Shown in pieces: positions 9,601 through 19,039 of a stretch of 64,000 bases of DNA. The notes under the pieces are model-generated. The model was given only the letters and a program-made list of their open reading frames with translations, made no database searches and was not told the origin of the DNA. How positions within the stretch are numbered: the stretch's first letter is position 1; each line of letters opens with the position of its first letter. The position numbers were made by a program, and so were the translations under genes. Source of the DNA: an uncultured Verrucomicrobiales bacterium (GTDB taxonomy: Bacteria; Verrucomicrobiota; Verrucomicrobiia; Verrucomicrobiales; Akkermansiaceae); NCBI GenBank assembly GCA_937951675.1, contig CALFBI010000007.1:1-64000 (forward strand), given 5' to 3'.

Positions 9601-9852
9601 TTATTTGCGAAGCCCGAGAGCGGCAATTGTCTTGAGGTAACGTTCTTCAGACTCACTGCGAAGATAAGTCAAAAGCTTCCGGCGACGAGCCACCATTTTT
9701 AGAAGGCCGCGACGTGAAGAATGATCTTTCTTATGATCGTCAAGGTGACCTGTGATCTCTTTAATACGCTGAGTAAGAACTGCAACCTGGTAATCAGCGC
9801 TACCTGTGTCTTTATCGTGAAGCTGAAAATCAGCTAAATTAATCGTGCTCAT
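9601..9852 (-). CDS. rpsO: 30S ribosomal protein S15
   Basis: S15 binds 16S rRNA early in assembly of the small subunit. The 83-residue product shows the conserved core ([36 protein letters not shown]) and has the usual length. ATG 9852 gives the usual N-terminus (MSTINL); longer in-frame starts would add a non-homologous extension. No Shine-Dalgarno sequence is visible. It heads the rpsO-pnp unit and has a good promoter upstream. Confidence 0.96.
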   Translation of the reverse strand: MSTINLADFQLHDKDTGSADYQVAVLTQRIKEITGHLDDHKKDHSSRRGLLKMVARRRKLLTYLRSESEERYLKTIAALGLRK

Positions 9853-9925
9853 AATGTTTGGAATCGGGAACAGCCAAGCCTTTATTAGCTGAAACTGCCC
9901 TTCGTGGGATGCATCCAATCACTTT

Positions 9926-9954
9926 AGGATAAGAATACAACTCTCTTTTTTCAA
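9926..9954 (-). promoter_or_regulatory. Sigma-70-like promoter of rpsO
   Basis: On the minus strand TTGAAA and TATCCT are separated by 17 bases, with the -10 box about 75 bases upstream of the rpsO start. The match was found by eye, so it remains a candidate. Confidence 0.5.
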
Positions 9955-10217
9955 AAAAAGGCGCAGAACTTTTCACCCTAAAAGTAGCCCCAACCAAAAA
10001 ACCGTATCAACTTCATTTTCCTGACTGGCTCACCCGGTATTCGACCTGAGTGTTTCACCCTTTCTCGCCTATTGGCTTCTTTCCCAAATAAACCCCTCCA
10101 TGTTAACAAAAGGGCTTCGAAACTATATCGCACATGATAAACCCTTCTTATTTTATCATTGAGTTTTAAGAATAAACCTATAACTCAACATCATCTGACT
10201 AGGTCAGACCATTTCAT
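9955..10217. other. Intergenic region with no recognised gene
   Basis: Between the rpsO promoter and the metalloprotease gene I see no convincing coding sequence, RNA gene or strong hairpin. It probably holds the control region of the rightward protease gene; no clean promoter stood out. Confidence 0.5.
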
Positions 10218-12239
10218 ATGAAAACCCTCTTTTTTTTATTAAATGCCTTATTGCTATTCACCCAGTATTCACAGGCTCGAGTTGACACTGTCTTATTTAT
10301 TCGAAGCCAGTTTTCTGACAAAGCCTTTCCCGCTTCTGATGCGGCGTGGCTAAATCACCTACAAGATATTCATGCTAAAAACCAAGAATACTGGTTCCGA
10401 AATAGCTACCGCACCTTAACAGAACTTGATGTCACCTATACCTCAGTCCTAACATTAGATAAAACTCAAGGGTTCTATCAGGGCATTCGTGACACACAGG
10501 GATCTGACCCTGCTACCTTCGCATTTGGCGATGACGCGAGAGCCGCAGCCCAAAGCGCTGGATACGCCGTCAGTAATTTTGATCACGTGGTGCACAGCTA
10601 CCCTAGCATCGGCATTATTGCCGGAGGCGCCGTTGCAACTCCTGGAAATGTTTGGCTTCCTAACCTCCTTCCTTTCACAGGCCTCATCCATGAATTCGGC
10701 CACAGCCTTGGAGCGGGACACGCCTCCTCCATTGAAGGCTCTCCCGATACCATTACTTACCCAGGAAGCAGCCGAGAAGGCCGCGACGGCCTTTACATGA
10801 TGGGAAGCGAAGGAGGCATATTAACGACCCAACGAGGCCCCATAAATCCTCCGATGCGACAAATCATGGGCTTCTTACCAGCACAATACACCCAAGAGGC
10901 GACCCAATCTGCCGTCTACCGTATCTGGGATCAAGACATCGCAACCCTCCCTTCTGCCCCTTTAAATATTGCGGTCCGAGTCAAGGCCGCTGGTGAAACT
11001 TTCTGGCTAAGCTATAGCCCTCAGATGACTCAAAGGTGGGCGGACTACGATTCAGAAGGATTTGAAACAGGAATCATTGTGCATTTGGTCCCAGCCAATT
11101 CGACAGCCACTCGTATCTTAGATTTCACCCCGGGCTCTTTTGTCACCAATAATGACAATGAGAAAGATTACAAAGACACCCGAGACGGAGCTTTAACGAT
11201 CGGTAACAGCTATCAATTCCCAGGAAGCTCTATCGCCATCGAGCCCCTCGTCACCGGAACCCAAAACGGAATCAAATACATAGACGTCAAAATTAGCGGC
11301 ATCGTTTCTTCCAATTTCGCTTACGAACCTTTTGACTATAATGCAAACGCTCAACTCAATGGGTTGAACGGAGGCTCTGGGTGGCCAGGAGCTTGGAATC
11401 AAACCAGCACGAATGGAGTTGCTCGAATCAATTCCTCTGGCCTTACCTATCCAGGATTAACAACTCAAGGAAGGTCTCTCAACCTCCAAACCTCAACAGA
11501 CACCCCCTCCCTCACCATCGAGCGTAACACAAACGCCACATTTGGAACCACTGGGGAAGAGACTTGGACCAGTTTCCTCTTTCGCGCCAACAAAAGAGAA
11601 AGAGGTCACTTTTTCTTAAATACCAATAATCTCCCGGTAGGTAAGAATTGGCCCACTAGGATCTCCATCAACAACACAACAACATCCACTGATGTGCAAG
11701 AAGGCGTCACTTATCTCATCGTCACCCGATCTGTGAATCAAAACGGCAATGATCGCGTTCACCTCTGGATCAACCCTTCAACCAATACGCAACCTGCTGA
11801 TAGCACAGCGAGCTTATTTGATACCTCAAAAGATATGGGCGAAGGAGGAAAAATCACCATTGATAATAGTGGCTATGGGCAGGGCAATTATGACCTCGAT
11901 GAAATTCGAGTTGGGAAATCATGGCAAGCGGTCTCTGCTTGGACTGAAGATTTATCAAACATCGCTAGCAACCTCGGTTTGGAGCCCCCCTCTATCGACG
12001 CCCTCAATACGGGACCAGGAGGAAGCCCTCAACCCAAAGTCTCTTTCCGCCTTTCGCCCAACTTTATTTATAGCATCGAACGGTCTTCTAATATGGAAGC
12101 ATGGTTCCCGGTCCCAAACCAAACTCACATCGAGACCTCTTCCGAAAGAATCTTCACCTACACGCCTCCTCTAGGCCCTGGTGATCTCCGTCGGTTCTGG
12201 AGAATCAACCGCCAGGCCTTGATTAGCCGCTCGGAGTGA
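10218..12239 (+). CDS. Secreted metzincin-type metalloprotease
   Basis: The 673-residue product starts with a clear signal peptide (MKTLFFLLNALLLFTQYSQA). Near residue 158 it has the zinc-binding motif HEFGHSLGAGH, the extended HExxHxxGxxH form of metzincins, and a Met-turn candidate (YMMGS) about 35 residues later. It is therefore likely an extracellular or periplasmic zinc endopeptidase, in the M6/M11 gametolysin-like range. The middle part (about 370-575) looks like a jelly-roll, LamG-type module. The C-terminus has a module with a YSIERSSNMEAW-type motif that I associate with surface and secreted proteins of Verrucomicrobia. No sorting tail is seen. Substrate unknown; the precise peptidase family is uncertain. 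Confidence 0.75.
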   Translation: MKTLFFLLNALLLFTQYSQARVDTVLFIRSQFSDKAFPASDAAWLNHLQDIHAKNQEYWFRNSYRTLTELDVTYTSVLTLDKTQGFYQGIRDTQGSDPATFAFGDDARAAAQSAGYAVSNFDHVVHSYPSIGIIAGGAVATPGNVWLPNLLPFTGLIHEFGHSLGAGHASSIEGSPDTITYPGSSREGRDGLYMMGSEGGILTTQRGPINPPMRQIMGFLPAQYTQEATQSAVYRIWDQDIATLPSAPLNIAVRVKAAGETFWLSYSPQMTQRWADYDSEGFETGIIVHLVPANSTATRILDFTPGSFVTNNDNEKDYKDTRDGALTIGNSYQFPGSSIAIEPLVTGTQNGIKYIDVKISGIVSSNFAYEPFDYNANAQLNGLNGGSGWPGAWNQTSTNGVARINSSGLTYPGLTTQGRSLNLQTSTDTPSLTIERNTNATFGTTGEETWTSFLFRANKRERGHFFLNTNNLPVGKNWPTRISINNTTTSTDVQEGVTYLIVTRSVNQNGNDRVHLWINPSTNTQPADSTASLFDTSKDMGEGGKITIDNSGYGQGNYDLDEIRVGKSWQAVSAWTEDLSNIASNLGLEPPSIDALNTGPGGSPQPKVSFRLSPNFIYSIERSSNMEAWFPVPNQTHIETSSERIFTYTPPLGPGDLRRFWRINRQALISRSE

Positions 12240-12265
12240 TTGAAAATAAATCCCCTCTGCTTAAG

Positions 12266-12353
12266 AAAAAGGGGCAGGCTTTTGAAAAGATTTAGGCCTA
12301 CTCTCTCAGTAGGTCCTATATGCTGCTCCTACTTAAGGACAGAGCCCCTTTTT
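12266..12353 (+). ncRNA. Multi-hairpin structured element, possibly a complex terminator
   Basis: AAAAAGGGGC at 12266-12275 pairs perfectly with GCCCCTTTTT at 12344-12353. The enclosed 68 bases fold into at least two further hairpins: AGGCCTACT with AGTAGG(T)CCT near 12294-12318, and TCCT/AGGA near 12328-12340. A terminator-like T run closes the 3' side. It lies just after the protease stop and about 185 bases before the next gene. It may be a branched terminator or a small structured RNA; no known riboswitch family was recognised. Confidence 0.35.
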
Positions 12354-12476
12354 AGACAAAAAAACACACACAAGCTTCAGCATTCTCTAACGTCAATTTT
12401 AAAATTCAACCTAACTCTTTGATTTTTAAAAGCTTTCTCCACGCATCGAACTCATTGTTTGTTTTAATAATCCTTG

Positions 12477-12505
12477 TTGACTTTTGAAATCAGCCTGCTT
12501 ATGAA
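12477..12505 (+). promoter_or_regulatory. Sigma-70-like promoter of the PEP-CTERM gene
   Basis: TTGACT (12477-12482) and TATGAA (12500-12505) have the ideal 17-base spacing. The -10 box overlaps an in-frame ATG at 12501. If this is the promoter, transcription starts near 12512 and translation must begin at the later ATG 12537. Confidence 0.45.
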
Positions 12506-12536
12506 TCCTTTCAGAAACACCAACTTACTCACTGTA

Positions 12537-13436
12537 ATGAAATCTATTACTCTTTCTTTTTTCTTTGCTGCCCATTGTTACGGCGCCACTTCATTCACCC
12601 ATTTCTCGGGAGATAACGCTTTAGCCTCAGGAGGCGTCACTGGCTCTAACCTCAGCCAAGTTATCGAAGCTCAGGGAGGAGCAATTAACTCCGCTTACTC
12701 GGGGACCAACCAAGCTACCCGTGACAACACCAATGCCTTTTTCAATGCAGATCTCAGCGCAGTTCCAGCAAGCACTCGCTTCAGAGTAGACATCAGCTCC
12801 GTCGGCGGAGACGTCAATGTCACCACCGCAATAAGCAGCGGTGCGACAGGACAAAGTTTATATGAAATCGCCACTGGAGCCAACGTGACGCAAGTAACCT
12901 TTACGCTCACCTATCTTGGTCAATTTGACGGTGCTAATGTCTATAACGAAGGCTTCACTGGTCGCTTCAGCGGTGTTGGCGGCACTCCTGGCACCAATTT
13001 AAGAGGTGCTGCGATCCGGAACTTGAGCGCCACCGAAAGCCTTAATTTTGCACTCAGTTCAAATGAATTTGGAGGCGCTTCAGACTCATTAGTAGCTTCT
13101 GATTTCTACAATGGTGAATTCGCACCAGGACTGGAGTTCGGAGACACATTCGCAACTTCAGGGGTTTCAGGATATGGCACCGGAAATGTTTCTGGTGATT
13201 TTGTCGAAGATGGAGGGTTCTTCTTCCATAATGGTTCTGATCTTGGCGATGTCTCCGAATCACTCACCTATACCGTTACGGCGACTGGTGGTGGCGCAAT
13301 CGACACTGGAACCTTATTCCGATTCACCTTTGATGCGATGACTCTTGCGACTTCTCCAATCCCAGAGCCTTCTTCAGCCTTACTTCTTGGAATGGCTGGT
13401 GCAGCACTCCTTGGGAGACGCCGTCGCTCAAACTAA
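12537..13436 (+). CDS. PEP-CTERM sorting-domain protein
   Basis: The 299-residue product is a secreted protein with an N-terminal signal peptide (MKSITLSFFFAAHCYGA) and a C-terminal sorting tail: the IPEPS motif, a hydrophobic segment (ALLLGMAGAALLG) and an arginine cluster (RRRR). Such tails are recognised by exosortase, which anchors or releases the protein at the outer surface, often with exopolysaccharide. The body is rich in Gly, Ser, Thr and Asn, as expected for a beta-sheet surface protein, and no enzymatic domain was recognised. Start 12537 was preferred over 12501 because of the candidate promoter overlapping 12501. No exosortase gene is in this window. Confidence 0.8.
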   Translation: MKSITLSFFFAAHCYGATSFTHFSGDNALASGGVTGSNLSQVIEAQGGAINSAYSGTNQATRDNTNAFFNADLSAVPASTRFRVDISSVGGDVNVTTAISSGATGQSLYEIATGANVTQVTFTLTYLGQFDGANVYNEGFTGRFSGVGGTPGTNLRGAAIRNLSATESLNFALSSNEFGGASDSLVASDFYNGEFAPGLEFGDTFATSGVSGYGTGNVSGDFVEDGGFFFHNGSDLGDVSESLTYTVTATGGGAIDTGTLFRFTFDAMTLATSPIPEPSSALLLGMAGAALLGRRRRSN

Positions 13437-13494
13437 GAAGGAAAGGGCTTTTTCATTTAAAGCTCCTTCCCCTCCTCTAGATTCTTTTTTCTTC

Positions 13495-13526
13495 AAAGCA
13501 TGCTTTATCATAAAGCATGCTTTTTT
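13495..13526 (+). terminator. Terminator after the PEP-CTERM gene
   Basis: A 14-bp perfect inverted repeat (AAAGCATGCTTTAT / ATAAAGCATGCTTT) with a one-base loop is followed by further T residues, 58 bases past the stop codon. Confidence 0.8.
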
Positions 13527-13715
13527 ATTTTACCTTAGGGCCACTCATTGAGGCTATTTGCTATTCCTTACTCATCCCGCTAAGGGTCAACAATAGCCCC
13601 CTTTTCCGCCAAGAATCTTTCTCGTGCATTTTCCTCACTCCTGCTTTGACTTTCAAACCCTTCCCGTGCATCTTCCGCCTTCCCCGCGGATCAATCGAAC
13701 CCCGCGGTTTGAGAT

Positions 13716-15143
13716 ATGGGTAAGACATTATACGAGAAAGTCTGGAACGCTCACGCTGTGGGCAAGTTAGCTGACGGCCGAACGCAACTTTTTATTGGCA
13801 CTCACCTCATTCATGAAGTGACGAGCCCACAAGCCTTCGGGATGCTTCGCGAGCTTGGATTGAAAGTGAAATATCCACACCGCACCTTTGCGACGATCGA
13901 TCACATCGTTCCGACCGAGAATCAAGATGCTCCTGCTGATGCATTAGCGGCTGAGATGATTAATGCGATTCGTGAGAATGCGGATGAGTTTGGAGTGACC
14001 TACTTCGATCTCAAATCCGGAAAACAAGGAATCGTTCACGTCGTTGGGCCTGAACAAGGGATCACACAACCAGGTAGCACTATTGCTTGTGGTGATTCTC
14101 ACACTGCAACTCATGGGGCTTTCGGTGCGATTGCTTTCGGGATCGGCACGACTCAAGTTCGCGATGTTTTAGCGACTCAGACCATGACGACAGAGAAGTT
14201 GAAAGTTCGCCGGATCGAGGTGAATGGAAAGCTCCGTCCTGGGGTTTACGCAAAGGACGTCACCCTCCACATTATTCGCCTCCTTGGGGCTAAAGGAGGT
14301 ATCGGGTATGCTTACGAATACGCCGGCGACACTCTTGACAACTTCACGATGGAAGAACGCATGACCGTCTGCAACATGGCGATCGAAGGGGGAGCCCGTT
14401 GTGGTTATGTCAATCCTGACCAGACCACTTACGAATTTTTAAAAGGAAAGCCTTACGCACCAAAAGAAGACAAATGGGACGAAGCGGTCGCACGCTGGGA
14501 TTCTTTTGCTTCTGATGCTGATGCCGTTTTTGACGATATCGTTACCATCAATGCTCAAGATATCGAGCCAACGGTCACTTGGGGAATTTCCCCTGATCAC
14601 GGGATTTCGATTTCAGAAAACATTCCTTCTCCTGAAGATGCTGCAACTCCAGAAGAGCAGACTACGATTAAGGAAGCTCTTGATTACATGAAGCTTCCGG
14701 CCGGCACCCCGATCAAAGGGATCGGAATCGATGTTGCCTTCATCGGGTCATGCACCAATGGGCGTCTCTCAGATTTCCGAGAAGTGGCTAAATACCTGAA
14801 AGGGAAAAAAGTCGACCCAAGTATCAAAGCAATCGCTGTTCCTGGTTCTCAGATCACCGCGGTCCTTTGCGAAAAAGAGGGAATCGACAAAATTTTCTCT
14901 GAAGCAGGATTCGAATGGCGGGCCGCAGGGTGCTCGATGTGCCTCGCGATGAATCCCGATAAACTGATTGGAGATCAAATCTGTGCGAGTTCTTCGAACC
15001 GTAACTTCAAAGGCCGTCAAGGAAGCCCGATCGGACGCACCATCCTGATGTCACCTCTCATGGTTGCCGCAGCAGCAGTCGAAGGAAAAGTGGCCGATGC
15101 CCGTGAGGTGTTCGACGTCGAAGCAATTCCAGCAAGCGCCTAA
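13716..15143 (+). CDS. leuC: 3-isopropylmalate dehydratase large subunit
   Basis: LeuC with LeuD isomerises 2-isopropylmalate to 3-isopropylmalate in leucine synthesis. The 475-residue product is an aconitase-superfamily protein. The three cysteines for the 4Fe-4S cluster appear in GSCTNGR and, about 60 residues later, in [12 protein letters not shown]. The N-terminal DHIVPT and [11 protein letters not shown] motifs are also present. Length and order are standard. ATG 13716 gives [10 protein letters not shown], the usual start. leuD follows after 21 bases. The leader is unusual: CCCCGCGG occurs twice, 18 bases apart, just upstream. Confidence 0.97.
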   Translation: MGKTLYEKVWNAHAVGKLADGRTQLFIGTHLIHEVTSPQAFGMLRELGLKVKYPHRTFATIDHIVPTENQDAPADALAAEMINAIRENADEFGVTYFDLKSGKQGIVHVVGPEQGITQPGSTIACGDSHTATHGAFGAIAFGIGTTQVRDVLATQTMTTEKLKVRRIEVNGKLRPGVYAKDVTLHIIRLLGAKGGIGYAYEYAGDTLDNFTMEERMTVCNMAIEGGARCGYVNPDQTTYEFLKGKPYAPKEDKWDEAVARWDSFASDADAVFDDIVTINAQDIEPTVTWGISPDHGISISENIPSPEDAATPEEQTTIKEALDYMKLPAGTPIKGIGIDVAFIGSCTNGRLSDFREVAKYLKGKKVDPSIKAIAVPGSQITAVLCEKEGIDKIFSEAGFEWRAAGCSMCLAMNPDKLIGDQICASSSNRNFKGRQGSPIGRTILMSPLMVAAAAVEGKVADAREVFDVEAIPASA

Positions 15144-15164
15144 ACCTTAAACCGAAAGAATACG

Positions 15165-15770
15165 ATGGCTTTAGAAAAAATCACTCAAGTAAGCGGCAAA
15201 GGGATTCATGTTCCCGGAGCAGATCTCGATACCGACCGGATCATCCCAGCTCGTTTCATGAAGTGCGTCACTTTTGACGGACTTGGTGAGTTTGCGTTCT
15301 ACGACGTCCGCTTTGATCCCGAAACTGGCGAGAAGACAAATCATTCTCTTAATAATGAAGCTTACTCTCAGGCGACGATCATGGTCACTGGGGAAAACTT
15401 CGGATGTGGTTCTTCTCGTGAACACGCTCCTCAGTCTCTGCAGAAATATGGCTTCGACGCAATCATCGCAGAGAGCTTTGCGGAGATTTTCTTTGGGAAC
15501 TCTACGACGCTTGGCCTTCCTTGCGTTACGGGACCAAAAGCAGATCTCGAGCAACTCCGCACGGCGGTTGATGCTGATGCTTCCCTTGAAATCTCAATCA
15601 ACCTGATCGACAAGATTGTCACTTACGGTGAGCAAAGTTTCCCAATTGAAATCCCTGAATCAGCTCGTGAAGCGTTGACTTCTGGCAAGTTTGATCCGAT
15701 TCAGGAACTTCTTGAAAACAGTGCTCAAATCGAAGCCGTAGCAAGCCAGCTGGCTTATATTGCTCAATAA
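15165..15770 (+). CDS. leuD: 3-isopropylmalate dehydratase small subunit
   Basis: This is the swivelling small subunit that completes the LeuCD isomerase. The 201-residue product has the motifs VPGADLDTDRIIPARFMK near the start, NFGCGSSREHAPQSL and ESFAEIFFGN, all typical of LeuD, and a normal length. It lies 21 bases after leuC and ends at a strong terminator, so leuC-leuD form a two-gene operon; leuA and leuB are not in the window. Confidence 0.97.
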   Translation: MALEKITQVSGKGIHVPGADLDTDRIIPARFMKCVTFDGLGEFAFYDVRFDPETGEKTNHSLNNEAYSQATIMVTGENFGCGSSREHAPQSLQKYGFDAIIAESFAEIFFGNSTTLGLPCVTGPKADLEQLRTAVDADASLEISINLIDKIVTYGEQSFPIEIPESAREALTSGKFDPIQELLENSAQIEAVASQLAYIAQ

Positions 15771-15798
15771 GAGAACGAAACATTTCAATTCTCTTCAT

Positions 15799-15831
15799 TA
15801 AAAAACCGCTCCTTTTGAGAGCGGTTTTTTT
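15799..15831. terminator. Bidirectional terminator between leuD and Ni-SOD
   Basis: The stem ACCGCTC/GAGCGGT, extended by A:T pairs, is flanked by an A run on the left and a T run on the right. It can therefore end transcription from leuD rightward and from the convergent sodN gene leftward. Confidence 0.88.
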
Positions 15832-15856
15832 GTGAGCTAATTTCAAAAAAGCAACC

Positions 15857-16303
15857 TTACTTCAAAGTCGCCTTGAATGCGGCAAGGGCCGAGGTGAGCT
15901 CTGTCGATTTTTCAGGGTCACTTGATTGCTTGCACTTCATCGCGGCAACGATCACGGCATGTGCCGCAGTCAGCTGAGCTTGATACCCTTCTGCGGTTGG
16001 CTGATCTTTTTTAATTCGTTGTGCTAAGAAGTAGGAAGCCATTTCGTCTTGGATTTTTTGCGCGTGAGATTCTTTATTCAACACCCAGCGGACAAGCTGC
16101 TGCTGGGATTGAGGGTCTTTCTTTGCCGATAACTCTGCGATCTGAAGAGAAGCTTTCTTTACTGTTTCAGCGTGCTGAGACAGCTCTTCGTGCTTTTCAA
16201 CATCGCCATAGATCCCACAGGGAACTTGGCAATGTGCAGAAAGGGCTAACGGCGCGCAGACCATCAGGCCTGCCGATAACATCATGATTGTTCGATTCAT
16301 CAT
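15857..16303 (-). CDS. sodN: Nickel-type superoxide dismutase with signal peptide
   Basis: Ni-SOD converts superoxide to oxygen and peroxide. The mature protein would begin HCQVPCGIYGD, which is the nickel-hook motif HCxxPCGxY; the N-terminal amine and His1, Cys2 and Cys6 bind nickel in known Ni-SODs. Here the hook follows a 23-residue signal peptide that ends in ALSA, so ordinary signal peptidase cleavage would expose His1. The remaining 120 residues are largely helical, consistent with the four-helix bundle of the family. Streptomyces SodN instead has a short propeptide cut by SodX; no SodX-like gene is present here. The location is therefore predicted to be periplasmic or extracellular. 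Two adjacent ATG codons (16303, 16300) are possible starts. Confidence 0.88.
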   Translation of the reverse strand: MMNRTIMMLSAGLMVCAPLALSAHCQVPCGIYGDVEKHEELSQHAETVKKASLQIAELSAKKDPQSQQQLVRWVLNKESHAQKIQDEMASYFLAQRIKKDQPTAEGYQAQLTAAHAVIVAAMKCKQSSDPEKSTELTSALAAFKATLK

Positions 16304-16358
16304 GCTCTAATATTCACTCTCTTGAAAAAGATTCAATCAGATTTCACCGTCCTTATCG

Positions 16359-18983
16359 TCATTTATCCGAGTCCTCAAGCATCATGAGAACCAGCGCTGT
16401 CCAGCCTGTTTGATGATTCGCTCCGAGGCCCTTTCCTGTTTCGGAATGGAAATACTCATAGAAAAGAATGAGATCTTTCCAGTGCTCTTCCTCATATTGA
16501 GAACGTCCACCATGGCAAGGGCGGCGCCCTTCTTCATCTTCCAGAAAAAGACCCAGCAACCGGCTCTCGATTAACTTTGCGCCTTCTTTTAAAGAAACTG
16601 ATTGTCCGTCTGGAAGGTTCACCTTCAACTCATCACCATAATAAAGGGAATAGTCCTTCAGGGCTTGAATAAGGATGTAATTCACAGGAAACCAAACGGG
16701 CCCCCTCCAATTCGAGTTCCCTCCAAACATATGGCTATCCGAAGCTCCCGGATTAAAAGCCACTTGATGGCTCTTTCCTCCCCAATGGAAAACAAAAGGA
16801 GATGCCTCATGTGTTTTGGAAAGTGACCGCACTCCGAAGGGACTTAAAAACTCTTCTTCTGAAAAGAGCTTTTCCAAGCAACTCGTTAGTCGATTTCGGC
16901 TCGGCAAAGCCAAAAGCCTCAGATGAGACTTATCATCACTCGACTCACAGTAACTCAAATATTTAGACAGGTCCTTCCGGTGTTTTAAAAACCACTCCAT
17001 TCTCTTCTTAAAGCCTGGAAGCTTATCAATCCGACGCTGATCTAAGACCACTACCGCCATGAGAGGTAATAATCCCACCATCGAGCGCACCTTCATCGGA
17101 ATCGGATTCTCTCCTGCCACTACGAACTGATCATAATAAAACCCGTCCTCCTCATTCCAAAGGCCGGTCTCTCCCAACGAATTCATTGCGTCTGCAATAC
17201 GGATGAAATGCTCAAAAAACTTCGAGGCAATATCTTCATAAGCAGGGCGTGTCTGAGCGAGTTCAATCGCAATCTCCAGCATATTGAGACAATAAAAGCC
17301 CATCCACGCCGTTCCATCAGCTTGATTCAAGCTCCCTCCCCCTGGGAGTTCATGAGAGCGATCAAAAACCCCAATATTATCAAGACCCAGAAAGCCGCCC
17401 GAGAAAATATGGTTCCCATTATCATCTTTACGGTTCACCCACCAAGTGAAGTTGATAAGGAGCTTCTGAAAGCACTTCTCTAGGAAATCAAGATCTCCTC
17501 CGTCCGCGGTGCGCGTCTGCTGATACACTTCCCATACAGCCCAGGCATGGACCGGAGGATTTACATCAGAAAAGTTCCACTCATAAGCCGGAAGCTGCCC
17601 GTTGGGGTGAAGATACCATTCTCGCAGTAAAGTCAGAAGCTGCCTCTTCGCGAAATGAGGATCCACCTTGGCAAAAGGGATCATGTGAAAGGCGAGATCC
17701 CAGGCTGCAAACCAAGGGTATTCCCACTTATCTGGCATCGAAATAATTTCCCTAGCATACAAGTGAGACCAATCTTGATTACGAGCATTATGGCGGGCTT
17801 GCGGCCCCTTTTCACCATCTCCTCGGAGCCACTCCTTCACTCCGTAATAATAAAACTGCTTTGTCCAAAGCAGGCCGGCATACCCTTGGCGAGCCACCTT
17901 GAATTCGTCTGGAGAAAGTGCTGAAGGCAAGATTCCCTCATAAAACTCCTCGAGCTCACTTCGACGATTACGAAGAACTTCTTGGAGCCCCCACTCACCC
18001 ACACTTTCCTTCGAACGTAACCGGCAATGAAATTCACGTGTTTCCCCGGGCTCAAGCTGAGCCTGGAACCAAGCCGCGCATTTGGTCCCTTCGTAGCGAG
18101 GGTTCACTGCTTCGAGATCATCTTCTACGACACGACGTTGAATCCCGTCTTTACAATACGGAGAGGCATTCACCCCATTGAAGAGTTTCTCATGGTTGGT
18201 CTCATTCTCCGTGAACAACCAAACTGGAGAATCTCCATTCTCTTCCCGGGCTTCAAAAATATAATCCCCCAAAGTCGAATGAGAAGCATGCACCACTCCA
18301 TCAACCAAGCGAAGTGAAGGACGCCCCCACTCGGCCTCCGCCGAATGCTCTCCCCATGACCATGTATTACGAAACCAAAGAGAAGGAAGAAGATGCACCG
18401 AAGACTTCTCAGGCCCACGGTTCGTAACTCTAAGCACCCAATAAAGGTCCTCCGGACTCTCTTTGGCAACAATCGTTTCTACATCAAAATAACGATTTTC
18501 TTCAAAAATATCCGTATCATCGAGCTCGTATTCCGAATCATTCAACCCCCGGCGTAAATTCGTCGAAATAATATCCAAATAAGGGAACTCCTTCTGAGGG
18601 TATTTATAAAGAGCCTTGGTATAAGAATGAGTGGGAGAACTCTCGAGATAATAATAATGATCCTTCACGTCTTCTCCGTGATTACCCTCCTGCCCAGTGA
18701 GGCCAAAAAGTCGCTCTTTTAAAATAGGGTCTTTTCCATTCCAGAGCACAGGTGAGAAACAAAGCCGACACTGCCGGTCACTCCAGCCTAACAATCCATC
18801 TTCCCCCCATCGATAAGCACGTGAGGGGGCTTGATCGCGAGAGAAGTGCCCCCACGCATTGCCTTCTGGAGAATAATCCTCTCGAACCGTTCCCCATTGC
18901 CTTTCACTGAGGTAAGGCCCCCAACGTTTCCAGTTTTCGAGACGAAGGGAGGCTTGATCGAGACGATGTTTCTCTGGGGTCAT
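16359..18983 (-). CDS. GH63-like glucosidase/mannosylglycerate hydrolase family protein
   Basis: The 874-residue cytoplasmic protein (no signal peptide) resembles glycoside hydrolase family 63, which includes processing glucosidases and bacterial mannosylglycerate/glucosylglycerate hydrolases. The N-terminal SERQWGTVREDYSP, the central YPWFAAWDLAFHMIPFA (with the candidate catalytic Asp), and the C-terminal GANHQTGWTALV fit an (alpha/alpha)6-barrel of this family. ATG 18983 was preferred to the in-frame TTG at 18992. A purine run (GAGGAG) lies only one base before it. The substrate is unknown, but a role in turnover of a compatible solute or glycogen-like glucan is plausible. It lies head-to-tail with the TonB receptor gene. 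Confidence 0.8.
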   Translation of the reverse strand: MTPEKHRLDQASLRLENWKRWGPYLSERQWGTVREDYSPEGNAWGHFSRDQAPSRAYRWGEDGLLGWSDRQCRLCFSPVLWNGKDPILKERLFGLTGQEGNHGEDVKDHYYYLESSPTHSYTKALYKYPQKEFPYLDIISTNLRRGLNDSEYELDDTDIFEENRYFDVETIVAKESPEDLYWVLRVTNRGPEKSSVHLLPSLWFRNTWSWGEHSAEAEWGRPSLRLVDGVVHASHSTLGDYIFEAREENGDSPVWLFTENETNHEKLFNGVNASPYCKDGIQRRVVEDDLEAVNPRYEGTKCAAWFQAQLEPGETREFHCRLRSKESVGEWGLQEVLRNRRSELEEFYEGILPSALSPDEFKVARQGYAGLLWTKQFYYYGVKEWLRGDGEKGPQARHNARNQDWSHLYAREIISMPDKWEYPWFAAWDLAFHMIPFAKVDPHFAKRQLLTLLREWYLHPNGQLPAYEWNFSDVNPPVHAWAVWEVYQQTRTADGGDLDFLEKCFQKLLINFTWWVNRKDDNGNHIFSGGFLGLDNIGVFDRSHELPGGGSLNQADGTAWMGFYCLNMLEIAIELAQTRPAYEDIASKFFEHFIRIADAMNSLGETGLWNEEDGFYYDQFVVAGENPIPMKVRSMVGLLPLMAVVVLDQRRIDKLPGFKKRMEWFLKHRKDLSKYLSYCESSDDKSHLRLLALPSRNRLTSCLEKLFSEEEFLSPFGVRSLSKTHEASPFVFHWGGKSHQVAFNPGASDSHMFGGNSNWRGPVWFPVNYILIQALKDYSLYYGDELKVNLPDGQSVSLKEGAKLIESRLLGLFLEDEEGRRPCHGGRSQYEEEHWKDLILFYEYFHSETGKGLGANHQTGWTALVLMMLEDSDK

Positions 18984-19039
18984 ACTCCTCAAATCTCAAC
19001 GAGATCTCGGTAGAGACCAAGAGAAAAAAGCAGAAGTCT

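Noticed and set aside
12240-12422. 60-codon ORF after the metalloprotease gene
   Set aside because: It overlaps the structured RNA element and has no protein-like features.
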